A DNA stretch of 64,000 nucleotides from Tropicimonas sediminicola (GTDB lineage Bacteria; Pseudomonadota; Alphaproteobacteria; Rhodobacterales; Rhodobacteraceae): assembly GCF_900188335.1 (NCBI RefSeq), contig NZ_FZOY01000004.1, positions 310,001-374,000 of the forward strand, in the 5' to 3' direction. Position 1 is the stretch's first letter, and each line of letters opens with the position of its first letter. The position numbers and the translations under genes are program-made. Below are positions 1-8,144 of this stretch, piece by piece. The notes beneath the pieces are model-generated. The model was not told the origin of the DNA. It worked only from the letters and a program-made list of their open reading frames with translations, and made no database searches.

Positions 1-320
1 TCGTCGCCGGCTTCATCGGTTCGCCGCCGACGAATTTCCTCGATGCCGGACGCGTCGGCGGCGGGCCGGCGGGCGCGCAGGTGGGCATCCGCCCGGAGCA
101 TGTCCGGCTAGGGGCGACCGGCAAGCTCGCGGCCACGGTCGCCTATGCCGAGGCGCTTGGCGCCGAAACGCTGGTCCATCTGCGCACCGAGGACGGCGCG
201 GCGATCACCGTTCGCCAGGACGCAGGGGAGCCGATCCCCGCGGAGGGCGCTTCGCTCCACCTCGACTGGAGCCCGGAGCACCAGATGGTCTTCGGCGCGG
301 ACGGCCGGCGCGCCGGCTGA
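1..320 (+). CDS. ABC transporter ATP-binding protein, C-terminal fragment (sugar/glycerol-phosphate type)
   Basis: Only the last roughly 105 residues lie in the window; the gene is cut by the left edge, and its reading frame begins at base 3. The visible part reads VAGFIGSPPTNFL and then GIRPEHVRL. These are the linker and TOBE-domain signatures of the UgpC/MalK/MsmX family of cytoplasmic ATPases that drive carbohydrate or glycerol-phosphate importers. The Walker motifs lie outside the window, so ATPase integrity and substrate cannot be judged. It ends convergently with the small gene at 387-644, with a GC-rich hairpin between them. The family is fairly certain; the substrate is unknown. Confidence 0.85.
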   Translation, partial: VAGFIGSPPTNFLDAGRVGGGPAGAQVGIRPEHVRLGATGKLAATVAYAEALGAETLVHLRTEDGAAITVRQDAGEPIPAEGASLHLDWSPEHQMVFGADGRRAG

Positions 321-327
321 GCCTTGC

Positions 328-352
328 GCCCTGCGCCGACGCGGCGCGGGGC
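328..352. terminator. GC-rich hairpin between convergent genes
   Basis: A 10-bp stem (GCCCTGCGCC pairing with GGCGCGGGGC, one G-T pair) with a 5-nt loop lies between the end of the ABC ATPase and the end of the convergent gene at 387. There is no T-run on either side, so intrinsic termination is only a guess from position. Confidence 0.35.
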
Positions 353-386
353 GACCGTCACCAAGGACCCGAGCGGGCCGCGCAGG

Positions 387-644
387 TCACTCGGACTTGG
401 TGATCTGCTTGCGCAGCCAGCGGGCGCGGGCCATCTGGTCGTGAACGATCTTGAGCTTGGCTTCGAGACGTTCCCGTTTCGACGGCTTGGTCGCCTTCTC
501 AAGGTCCTTGCGAAGCGCCTCCTGCTTGGCTTCGAGCTTGAGGATGACCTTCTCGACATGACGGACCTTGATCCGGTCAGCCTTGTCGCTCTTCAGCCTG
601 GCGTAATAGTCGTCCAGCCGGGCAATCGTCTTTTCCAGGGCCAT
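387..644 (-). CDS. small charged coiled-coil protein, function unknown
   Basis: An 85-residue protein starting MALEKTIARLDDYY. It is rich in Lys, Glu, Arg and Leu with heptad-like spacing (for example VEKVILKLEAKQEALRKDL), which predicts one long amphipathic helix or coiled coil. No signal peptide, membrane segment or cysteine is visible. The start was chosen because the ATG at 644 follows a clear GGAGGA sequence; the longer frame upstream has no such site. It lies 49 bases downstream of the Na/Pi-cotransporter-like gene on the same strand and may be cotranscribed with it. I do not recognise a family. Confidence 0.65.
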   Translation of the reverse strand: MALEKTIARLDDYYARLKSDKADRIKVRHVEKVILKLEAKQEALRKDLEKATKPSKRERLEAKLKIVHDQMARARWLRKQITKSE

Positions 645-693
645 CGTGCCATCCTCCGGATGTGCCGTTGCAGCCTTCGGCGGATCGCCCCGC

Positions 694-2487
694 TCAGGCC
701 GACAACTCCTGAATCTCGTCTTCCTCGAGGGCGAGGATCCGTTCAACCTCGGCAACCGCGCCCTCAGTCTCGATATAATACACCCGGGCCGCTTCGATCA
801 GGTCCGTCATTGCCGCATAGGCATAATCGGAATCGTTGAGGAAGGAGGTCGCCGTGGCGGCGCCGATCCTGCGGTCACGGATCAATTCCTCGACCAGCCG
901 CGTCGAGTTCTTGCGGTCGCGCTCCACCTGGATCCGTTCGTCGTCCAGCCAGAGGCTCGACCGCATCTCCGGGTCGCTCCGCTCGAGATCGTCGATCTCG
1001 ACGAGGATGCGGGCGATCTCGGTGCGCAGACCGTTGTAGAGATCCGTCGCCGTCCCCTTCGGGTGGGTGGTGTAGGCGCTGGCGTTGCGGCGCATGTGCT
1101 TGACCGCCTTGACCGCGCGGACCGTGCGCTGCGCGGCGTCCCAGAGCAGGTGAACCTGCTCCATCGTGTCCTTTGGCAGGCTCTGCGTCCCGGCCCGCGT
1201 GGCGAATTCCACGATTGCGGCATAGAGCGACTTGACCCGGGTCTCGTAGAGCTCGTCGAACTCCAGCTCCATCGGTTCGGTGCTGGCGGCCACGGTCGCG
1301 GCGATGTCGTCGCTGGCGTAGATCTCCTCGCGGTGCAGGTTCAGGCCGTGGGCGATGAGGGCGATGGCGTTGTCCTGCAGGTGCCGGACCTCGTTGCGCA
1401 TGGCTGCTACGATCGTCGCGGGGAAGCCGTCCACCGCCTCGCTGAGATACCTGGGCTTGCTGACATCCGGCTCCGGCTCGGGGATCGTCCGCTCCAGCAG
1501 GGCGATCAGCCGACCGATCAGCGGCACCATGATCGCGACGCCGAGAACGTTGAAGATCGTGTGGAAGACAGCGAGCTTGAGCGCGTAATCCTCCGCATCG
1601 ATCCCGACGAGATCGCTGATCTCGTCGACCGCCCAGACGATCTGGTTGATCAGGACGAGCGCCACCCCGGCGGTCACCAGGTTGAACAGCAGGTGCGCCA
1701 GCGCCAGCCGCTTGCCCTGGAAATTCGCGGTGAGCGACCCGATGATGGCGGTGACCGTGGTGCCGATATTTGCCCCGATCGCCAGCGCGATGGCGTTCTC
1801 GTAGGAGACCTGCCCCGCCGCCAGCGCGGTGATCGTCAGCACCATCGTCGCGTGGCTCGACTGCATGACCACCGTCGCCGCCGCCCCGATGAGCGTATAG
1901 ACCACCAGCCCGAGCACGCCCGTCATCGCGAACCGGGTGAGGTCGAACTGTTCCTTGAAGGAGTCGAACCCCTCCTTCATGTGGTGGATGCCGAGGAAGA
2001 GAAAACCGAGCCCGGCGAGTATATAGCCCGCGCCGCGGAGGTATTTCGATTTCTGGAACACCAAGATGATGCTGACCCCGAGCATCGGCAGCGCGTAGGC
2101 CGAGATATTCACCTTGAGCCCGAGCCCGGCGACCAGCCAGGCGCCGGTGGTGGTACCGATGTTGGCGCCAAAGATGATGCCGACCCCCGCCGCCAGCGTG
2201 ATGAGCCCCGCGCTGAGAAAGGAGATGGTGATCACCGAGACCAGCGAGCTCGACTGCATGAGCGTGGTCGAGACGATCCCGAAACCGAGCGACTTGCCGA
2301 GCGAATCCGTGGTCGCCGCCAGCATGCGCTCGAGGAAGCCGCCGGAGAACATCTTGAACCCGTCTTCGAGCATGAACATCCCGAACAGGAAGATGGCGAC
2401 GCCCGCGGCGATCTCCTGAAAATCCGCGCTGGCCCAGAAAGCCAGAAGCAGCGTGCCGATGGCGAGCGGCAGCAGAACGGTCTTCAC
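694..2487 (-). CDS. Na/Pi cotransporter family protein with C-terminal PhoU-like domain
   Basis: A 597-residue protein. The first half (about 1-320) is a membrane domain with two related segments carrying the QSSSLVSV and QSSHATMV motifs and glycine-rich GANIGTT repeats, typical of the NptA/SLC34-like Na/Pi-cotransporter family. The second half (about 350-597) is helical and charged, as in PhoU-type tails. The family moves phosphate or a related anion with sodium at the inner membrane, or senses it. The start codon is GTG at 2487; the ribosome site is weak, so a downstream start is possible. It follows the hydroxypyruvate-isomerase-like gene after about 200 bases. The family is firm; direction and substrate are not shown by the sequence. 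Confidence 0.88.
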   Translation of the reverse strand: MKTVLLPLAIGTLLLAFWASADFQEIAAGVAIFLFGMFMLEDGFKMFSGGFLERMLAATTDSLGKSLGFGIVSTTLMQSSSLVSVITISFLSAGLITLAAGVGIIFGANIGTTTGAWLVAGLGLKVNISAYALPMLGVSIILVFQKSKYLRGAGYILAGLGFLFLGIHHMKEGFDSFKEQFDLTRFAMTGVLGLVVYTLIGAAATVVMQSSHATMVLTITALAAGQVSYENAIALAIGANIGTTVTAIIGSLTANFQGKRLALAHLLFNLVTAGVALVLINQIVWAVDEISDLVGIDAEDYALKLAVFHTIFNVLGVAIMVPLIGRLIALLERTIPEPEPDVSKPRYLSEAVDGFPATIVAAMRNEVRHLQDNAIALIAHGLNLHREEIYASDDIAATVAASTEPMELEFDELYETRVKSLYAAIVEFATRAGTQSLPKDTMEQVHLLWDAAQRTVRAVKAVKHMRRNASAYTTHPKGTATDLYNGLRTEIARILVEIDDLERSDPEMRSSLWLDDERIQVERDRKNSTRLVEELIRDRRIGAATATSFLNDSDYAYAAMTDLIEAARVYYIETEGAVAEVERILALEEDEIQELSA

Positions 2488-2688
2488 GGGCGATCCGCCA
2501 AGGTGGTCATCTCCGGTCTGCGCTCCGTTTCGGGAAGCGGTGACGGTCTGTTCAAGATTTTGAGTTTCCTCTCCATTTCTTTCGCACCCGACCGGCCAGA
2601 GCCGGTCTTCGCGGCCCCCGCCCGCCGGCGCGTCCCACGAACCTACGCCAACGGGGCGATCGCGGGCAAGCGCCTCCGCCGCGCGCGC

Positions 2689-3453
2689 TCACCGCATGGC
2701 GCGGAGCCAGCCCAGAGTCGCACCGGTATCGCCGCCGGTCCGGTATTCGGCCCCGAGTGGCGCCGACCACCCGAGCGCCGCGATCCGCTCGAAGACGAAG
2801 GGATAGAACAATTCGCCATGGTCCGGCGCGCCGCGGTCGGGCACCGAGGCGAACTGGATATGCCCGACCAGCGGCAGAAGATCGGCCAGCCGGCCGGTCA
2901 CGTCGCCCTCCGTCCGCTGCACGTGGTAACAGTCGAACATAAGCATCAGGTTACCCGCGCCGACCTCCTCGATGATGGCGCGCGCCTGATCCGTGGTGGT
3001 CAGGAAGTAGCCCGGCGCGTCGTGCCGGTTGAGCGGTTCGATCAGCAGCGTGATCCCGTGGGCGGCGGCCTTTCCGCAGGCCTCTGTGAGGTTCGCCACG
3101 TAGGTCTCCCGCGCCTGCGGACCTTCGGCCACCCCGGCCATCGCGTGGATGCGCCGGGTGCCGATGGCATGGGCATAGGCAATCGCCTCGTCGATCGCCG
3201 CCTGCGCCTCCGTTTCGCGACCCGGCAGGGCAAGGAGCCCGTTATCGCCCGCCGCCACGTCGCCGCGCCGGGTGTTCAGCGAGAGCATCTCCAGCCCCGT
3301 CTCGCGCAGGGCCGAAACGATCTCCTCCGGCGGGGTGTCGAAGGGCCAATGGCATTCCACGGCGTCGAAACCCGCCGCATGAGCGGTGCGGATGGCATCG
3401 GGCAGCGGCCGGTCCGCCCAGAGGAACCCGAGATTGGCAGAGAATGTCGTCAT
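2689..3453 (-). CDS. hydroxypyruvate isomerase-like TIM-barrel enzyme
   Basis: A 254-residue protein matching the Hyi/OtnI branch of the xylose-isomerase-like TIM barrels. Visible motifs include MTTFSANLGFLW at the N-terminus, LIEPLNRHDAPGYFL in the middle and LMFDCYHVQRTEGD with GHIQFASVPDR near the end; the Glu, Asp, His and Glu residues in these blocks are the usual metal and catalytic ligands. The family interconverts hydroxypyruvate and tartronate semialdehyde, or related 3-oxo acids. The ATG at 3453 follows GAAGAGGCACGC. It begins 24 bases after the AMP-forming ligase and so could be the last gene of the cluster that starts with HMG-CoA reductase, but it may be an unrelated passenger. 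Family confidence is good; the exact substrate is uncertain. Confidence 0.82.
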   Translation of the reverse strand: MTTFSANLGFLWADRPLPDAIRTAHAAGFDAVECHWPFDTPPEEIVSALRETGLEMLSLNTRRGDVAAGDNGLLALPGRETEAQAAIDEAIAYAHAIGTRRIHAMAGVAEGPQARETYVANLTEACGKAAAHGITLLIEPLNRHDAPGYFLTTTDQARAIIEEVGAGNLMLMFDCYHVQRTEGDVTGRLADLLPLVGHIQFASVPDRGAPDHGELFYPFVFERIAALGWSAPLGAEYRTGGDTGATLGWLRAMR

Positions 3454-3477
3454 GCGTGCCTCTTCAGCCCCTTGGTT

Positions 3478-4899
3478 TCACTGTCCGGCCCCAAGCTGGC
3501 GGCGCAGGCGGGGCTCGTCGATCTTGGAGGCGTGGCGCCGGTCCATCGGCATCCGCCGGACCTCGACCACGCGGTCGATCCCGAGACGCCTTGCGGCCGC
3601 CTGCCAATGTGCCAGATGGCGGACGTCTCCTTCGATGGCCAGCACCGCCCCCTGCTCCATACGCACCAGCGCGGCCCGACGGACACCCGGCCAGAACCGC
3701 GCGGCCGTCTCGACCTGCAGCGGCATCGGCCCATCCTGCGCCCCCGGCTTCCAGCGCCCGAGCAGCCAGAGCCGGCCATGCACGTCGAGCCGCGCCGCAT
3801 CGCCGGTACGATGCCATATCCGTTCGCCCTCCCGGACCTTGTTGCCGGCGTCCTGCGCCGGGTCGATGTAGCCGCGGTTGACATGCGCCCCGGCGACCTG
3901 AACCTCGCCCTCGACCAGCCGCAGCTCGATCTCCGGCACCGGCAGACCGGCCAGCAGCCCGCCGCCGGCCTCCATCTCGGCCCAATCCTCGGCGGCGATC
4001 TCCGCTGTGCCGATCTCAGCGATCGGCTCAGCCTCGGTCGAGCCATAGACGGCCACAACCCGCAAGCCCGGACGCCCCTCCAGCAGGCGCCGGAGCGTGT
4101 CCGGAAAGACCGGCCCGCCGCCGGTGAAGATCGTCGTGACACCGGCCGGTACGCCAGCCTCGGCCAGCTTTTCGCAAATCGAGGGCGGCAGCAGCAGGCG
4201 GGTCGCGCCGCTCCGGGCGATCCATGCGCCGATCCGTCCTCTGTCGGCCCGGTCCTGCCGGGTGAGCTTCCAGTTCGGCAAGACCGAGCAGCGCCCAGCC
4301 GCGAGGTTCACCAGCACGAAGACCGGGAACCCCACGAGGTCGCGTTCCGGCCCACTGGCGGCGAGCAGCGGCGCAACGGCGGCATTCTGGGCCATCAGGA
4401 ACCCGTGGCTCCGCAGGATCCCCTTGGGCGCGCCGCTTGTGCCCGAGGTGAAGGAGATCAGCGCCGGGTCGTCGGGGTCGAGCATAACCGGCGGCACGTT
4501 GCCTGCCTCGTCGTCCCCCGGCCAGAGACCGGTCAGCCCCCAGAGCGCCGGCAGGGCGCGCAGAAGCCGATATGGCCCGCTCGCGGCGATGGCCGTGGGG
4601 CGGGTCGTCCGCACCGCGTGCAGCAGTCCGCGCAGCCCCATCGCCGGCTCCGGGAAAACGGCGACAAGCCCCGCCTTCCAGATCCCGGCCAGCGTCACGT
4701 AGAGCGCCGCCGAGACCGGAACGGCCACCAGCACCCGGTCCCCCTTGCCCAGCCCGCGCGCACGGATCTGCGCGGCAAAGGCGCTGGCCCGCCGGTCGAG
4801 TTCCCCGAAGCTGGTCAGCTCCCCCGAGGGATCGAGGATCGCCGGCGCATCGGGGCTCCGCGCGACCCTCTCCGCGAAGGCCTCAACGAGCGTCGTCAT
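3478..4899 (-). CDS. AMP-forming acyl-CoA/acyl-AMP ligase of unknown substrate
   Basis: A 473-residue member of the ANL superfamily. The ATP-binding loop SFTSGTSGAPKGI is at about 149-161, the YGSTEAEP adenine motif follows, then HRTGDAARLDVHGRLWLLGR at the hinge. The C-terminal lysine motif appears as RRHASKIDEPRLR. The protein is shorter than most acyl-CoA synthetases (500-550), with compact loops. It would activate a carboxylic acid as its adenylate, perhaps then as a thioester. The RRH-x-SK ending recalls OleC-type beta-lactone synthetases, but that is only a resemblance. The start ATG at 4899 lies 17 bases inside the preceding GNAT gene, so translation is coupled. No carrier protein is visible nearby. 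Confidence 0.82.
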   Translation of the reverse strand: MTTLVEAFAERVARSPDAPAILDPSGELTSFGELDRRASAFAAQIRARGLGKGDRVLVAVPVSAALYVTLAGIWKAGLVAVFPEPAMGLRGLLHAVRTTRPTAIAASGPYRLLRALPALWGLTGLWPGDDEAGNVPPVMLDPDDPALISFTSGTSGAPKGILRSHGFLMAQNAAVAPLLAASGPERDLVGFPVFVLVNLAAGRCSVLPNWKLTRQDRADRGRIGAWIARSGATRLLLPPSICEKLAEAGVPAGVTTIFTGGGPVFPDTLRRLLEGRPGLRVVAVYGSTEAEPIAEIGTAEIAAEDWAEMEAGGGLLAGLPVPEIELRLVEGEVQVAGAHVNRGYIDPAQDAGNKVREGERIWHRTGDAARLDVHGRLWLLGRWKPGAQDGPMPLQVETAARFWPGVRRAALVRMEQGAVLAIEGDVRHLAHWQAAARRLGIDRVVEVRRMPMDRRHASKIDEPRLRRQLGAGQ

Positions 4900-5731
4900 C
4901 GAGTACCTTGCCCATCAGCGCGTAGCGGCGGAACAGGCGGCCCCCGAGCTGTTCGCTGCGTTGGGCGGAAACGTTGGTTTCGTGGATCAGCGCGTGGATC
5001 GCATGGGTGAACCCCGCCTTGCGCGCCGCGTCGTGAAACACCGAGGCGAGCGCCTGTCCCGCACCGTGCCGGGTGCTGGCGTAGGTCTTGAGGATCACCG
5101 TGTCGGGGGATGGCCCGGAGCCGTAGTTCGGGATGCCGAACAGGAACCCCACCAGCGCGCCCTCGCCGTTCCGGGCAAACAGAACGAACTCGCGCCGCAG
5201 CATCGGGACGAAAGGAAGATACATGCCGAGGAAATCCTCGCGCGTGATCGGTGTGTAGAACGCGTTGCCGGCAAAGGCCGCAAGCGACAGATCATAGACC
5301 TGTCCGAAATGCGCCTCCGGGTCGGTTCCGTCCCATGTCTCGACGGTGATCTCCGGGTCGAACGGCGGCGGGTTGTCCATGCCGGCAAGCTCGACGCGGG
5401 CGGAGAAATACCGGGCGATCGGCGTGAAGCCGGCGGCGGTGAAGGCGGGCAGGTCCGCGGGGCCGGACTTGGGCTCCATCAGGAAGGGCGGCGAGCCGTC
5501 ACTTTCGGTCACGAGGCGATAGCTGTGCCAGGTATTGCCGTCCATCGGGCCGAGCAACCGCGCCGCTCCCCCGTCCCGGGCGGCAGTCTCGGCCTGCGCA
5601 AGCACCGCGCGGCCGGCCTCGGCGCTCTCACAGGTGAACTTGCCCACCGCCATCGTCGGTTTCCCGTCCCAGGAGGGCGCGTCGTGGAAGAGGGTGACGC
5701 GGGCGCCATCCGTGGCAAGGATTTCGGTCAT
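4883..5731 (-). CDS. GNAT-like acyltransferase in the HMG-CoA reductase cluster
   Basis: A 282-residue protein starting MTEILATDGARV. An N-terminal part with GPMDGNTWHSYRL is followed by a C-terminal GNAT-like fold with LVGFLFGIPNY and a helix bearing RHGAGQALASVFHD, where the acyl-CoA pyrophosphate loop is expected. It ends with VSAQRSEQLGGRLFRRYALMGK. The start ATG at 5731 overlaps the stop of the upstream kinase-like gene as ATGA, which decides the start; the much longer in-frame extension upstream is antisense-like noise. It overlaps the next gene, the AMP ligase, by 17 bases. A role in acylating an amine or hydroxyl made by the cluster is an inference from context. Confidence 0.75.
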   Translation of the reverse strand: MTEILATDGARVTLFHDAPSWDGKPTMAVGKFTCESAEAGRAVLAQAETAARDGGAARLLGPMDGNTWHSYRLVTESDGSPPFLMEPKSGPADLPAFTAAGFTPIARYFSARVELAGMDNPPPFDPEITVETWDGTDPEAHFGQVYDLSLAAFAGNAFYTPITREDFLGMYLPFVPMLRREFVLFARNGEGALVGFLFGIPNYGSGPSPDTVILKTYASTRHGAGQALASVFHDAARKAGFTHAIHALIHETNVSAQRSEQLGGRLFRRYALMGKVLDDDAR

Positions 5732-7053
5732 GACGAAACTCCGATCAGGGCGAAGGTGGCATAGGCCAGCGCCGGCAAGGCGACGCTCAGCCCGGCGAGA
5801 CGGGCCATGCGCTGGCGGCGGAAGGCTCCGGGCCAGCGCAGCGCGACCAACCCGCAGAGCGCCAGAGTGGCCAGAAGCAGGGGCCCGACATGGGGCGCCC
5901 AGTGCTTGGCGGGCAGGTTGGCCTGCATCAGCCAGAGCCAGAACGCCCAGAGTCCGGCCGCAAGCAACGCGAGCCCTCCGAGGCGCACCACAAGCGCTGC
6001 CCTCGCGAGCGCCAGCGCCGCCAGCGCGATGCAGAGCCCGGCCATGGTCGCACCGAAGAAGTCGAGCGCGTTGAGCCCCGTGGCATGGCCCGCCGCCAGC
6101 CAGCCGAAACTCAGCACCGCCAGCGCGGCAACGGCATCGAGCTCCGGGTGCCGGTCGGCGCTCGGCGCTCGGCGTTCGGCCAGAACGTGCAGCACCAGCA
6201 TGGCGAGCGGGAGCACCGTGTTCTGCATCGCGGTCACCGACAGCAGCAGGAAGATCGCCAGCAGATAGACCCGCGCCACGTGCCGGGACAGACCGAGCCG
6301 GTCCGCCAGCATGTGGAACAGCGCGAAGGCGCCGGCAAAGACGATGGCCAGCGCCAGCAGTTCGGAGGTCGGGCTCGCGCCATGCTCGCGCAGGATGATC
6401 AGCACCGCCAGCGGCAGAAACAGGTTGTCGAACCCCCGCCAGCTGTCGGCCTCGACCAGCGTGCCGAGGGTGGCGATAAGGAAGCCGAGGATCACCACGT
6501 TCTGCCGCGGGATCTCCGATAGCAGGAGCAGGCAGACCATCGAGAGGATCACGGTCACCATGAACAGGATCGCGCTGCCCTCGACGCTCTTGAGCCCGTC
6601 CTCCACGGTGAAATGCCGCCGGCCATAGGTGCTGCCCGCAAGCGCCGCAGCGGCATCTCCAAGTGTCAGGACGGCCAGCGGCAGCACGTAGAGCAGCGGG
6701 TCGCGCTGGCTGAGCAGCAGGACGAGCGCCACCGCGGCGGCGAGCAGGAAATCGCCGTAGGATTGCCGGTCCACCGAGTGGAGCGCGGCCGAGGCGCCGC
6801 TGCCGCGCAGGATCGGCGCGCGCATTGCGGCCATCACCAGGACGGTGAAGCCAAGGAGCATGTAGACCGGCCAATTCTCGGCAAACAGGAACGGCAGGCA
6901 GATGGCGAAGAGGCCCGTGGCCACGTGGACCAGCTTGCGCTGCACCTCGGCGCTCCAGCCGGCCGCCTCTGCCCGGCGCCGCACCAGCGTCATGAAGCCG
7001 AGCAGGCCAAGGATCGACGCGGCGGCGACAAGCAACGGGCCGAGGACCTGCAT
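5728..7053 (-). CDS. phytol/dolichol kinase-like integral membrane protein
   Basis: A 441-residue, almost wholly hydrophobic protein with about 12 or more membrane segments. The N-terminal half shows the CTP-dependent polyprenol-kinase/CDP-DAG-synthase signatures: EVQRKLVHVATGL near residue 38, GDAAAALAGSTYGRRHF around 132-148, KSVEGSAILFMV, and EADSWRGFDNLFLPL. These match VTE5-type phytol kinases and bacterial relatives. The C-terminal half is additional membrane sequence without a motif I can assign. Its ATG overlaps the stop of the DUF3419 gene by one base (TGATG), and its own stop overlaps the GNAT start by four bases. The likely reaction is CTP-dependent phosphorylation of an isoprenoid alcohol, or transfer of a cytidylyl group to a phospholipid. 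Confidence 0.78.
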   Translation of the reverse strand: MQVLGPLLVAAASILGLLGFMTLVRRRAEAAGWSAEVQRKLVHVATGLFAICLPFLFAENWPVYMLLGFTVLVMAAMRAPILRGSGASAALHSVDRQSYGDFLLAAAVALVLLLSQRDPLLYVLPLAVLTLGDAAAALAGSTYGRRHFTVEDGLKSVEGSAILFMVTVILSMVCLLLLSEIPRQNVVILGFLIATLGTLVEADSWRGFDNLFLPLAVLIILREHGASPTSELLALAIVFAGAFALFHMLADRLGLSRHVARVYLLAIFLLLSVTAMQNTVLPLAMLVLHVLAERRAPSADRHPELDAVAALAVLSFGWLAAGHATGLNALDFFGATMAGLCIALAALALARAALVVRLGGLALLAAGLWAFWLWLMQANLPAKHWAPHVGPLLLATLALCGLVALRWPGAFRRQRMARLAGLSVALPALAYATFALIGVSS

Positions 7054-8144
7054 CAGCGTATCTCCTCGATCACGAAATCGGAGTAGAAGAACGCCTTGTC
7101 CTGCGCCTTGAGCCGGTCTTCGAGCACCGTCAGGGTTGTCACCCTTTCGGCCAGCGAAGCCGGCACGCGGCGCGGGGCCATCATGTTCCAGTAGACCATC
7201 CGGCTGCCCGGCCTGCCGCGGTCCAGCACCTGCCGATAGGCCGCTTCCGCCGCCTCGGGGGACATGTACTCGAAGATGTCCGAGAGGTTGAACCCGTCCA
7301 CCGGCGGGCCAGCTGCGGCTTCGAGCGGGCCTTGCACCAGCTCCAGCCGGTCGAGCCGTTCGCGGATCACCTCGTAGGGGCCGGGCCGCCAGGGCATCGG
7401 GAGCGCCGCGCCGTGACCACCCTTGAGGATCCAGTGCAGGTACGGGTTCTCTGCCGGGTCGCAGGTCACCCCGGCATGGCGGATGCGGCGCGCGACATGG
7501 TCGGCGACCGATCCCTCGACATGGTCGAAGAACGCCTTGTCCCGCCCCATCCGCCCCATGACGAAGCGGGAGAAGAACAGCTCCAGCATCAGCCGCCAGC
7601 GCCAGGTGACGAAGCGCTCGTCGAGGAACCGCGCGCGCTCGGCCGTCGGGCGGGAGACGAAGGCGTCGTCGATGGTCCGGCGCGAATGGACGAGCGGCAG
7701 GATAAAGCGGCGGAAGATGCGGAAGTACCGCTCGAACCGCCCGACCCCACCCGCGCCATGGGCCAATACCTCCGGGCGCAGCGCCTGCCAGCGGGCGCGC
7801 GTCTCCTCCGGCAGGCCGGCGATGGCGCGGTCCAGCAGCGCGTCGCGCCGCTCGCTGGGGCGCGAGCCCATGAGCTCAAGGAACTCGGGCTGATCCAGCG
7901 CCCGCATCGCCCCGATCCGCAGCCGCAGGCAGTCGAGCTGCGCCGCCGAGAGATCGACCGCCGTGACGACCTCCGGGTCCAGCGTCAGCAACGCCAGCGC
8001 ATTGTCGCCCGCCGAGCAGATCGACAGGAAGCGCTGCCCGGCATCGGGGCGCATCGCGGCGACGAGCACATCGGCGTCTTCCCAGAGCTGGGCGTAACGG
8101 ATGATGTCGAACCGGGCGCGCTCGGCGATGTCATTGCGGGTCAT
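7053..8144 (-). CDS. DUF3419 family, BtaA-like SAM:3-amino-3-carboxypropyl transferase
   Basis: A 363-residue protein. The N-terminus reads RYAQLWEDADVL, then the nucleotide-binding loop FLSICSAGDNALALL at 39-53 and AVDLSAAQL with Asp64. This is the signature of BtaA/DUF3419, in which SAM donates its aminocarboxypropyl group, not its methyl, to diacylglycerol to begin betaine-lipid synthesis. Later blocks NPYLHWILKG, FNLSDIFEYM and VYWNMMAPRR also fit. No BtaB N-methyltransferase is nearby, so the product could stay as a primary amino acid or be acylated by the cluster's GNAT. The ATG at 8144 sits 14 bases inside the dikinase-like gene. Family assignment is good; the acceptor is unknown. Confidence 0.83.
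   Translation of the reverse strand: MTRNDIAERARFDIIRYAQLWEDADVLVAAMRPDAGQRFLSICSAGDNALALLTLDPEVVTAVDLSAAQLDCLRLRIGAMRALDQPEFLELMGSRPSERRDALLDRAIAGLPEETRARWQALRPEVLAHGAGGVGRFERYFRIFRRFILPLVHSRRTIDDAFVSRPTAERARFLDERFVTWRWRLMLELFFSRFVMGRMGRDKAFFDHVEGSVADHVARRIRHAGVTCDPAENPYLHWILKGGHGAALPMPWRPGPYEVIRERLDRLELVQGPLEAAAGPPVDGFNLSDIFEYMSPEAAEAAYRQVLDRGRPGSRMVYWNMMAPRRVPASLAERVTTLTVLEDRLKAQDKAFFYSDFVIEEIR

Noticed and set aside
646-5010. Very long open frame on the plus strand (1454 codons)
   Set aside because: It is antisense to the Na/Pi, isomerase and ligase genes, has low-complexity Arg/Gly/Asp/His-rich content and matches no family. It arises from GC-rich codon bias of the real genes on the other strand.
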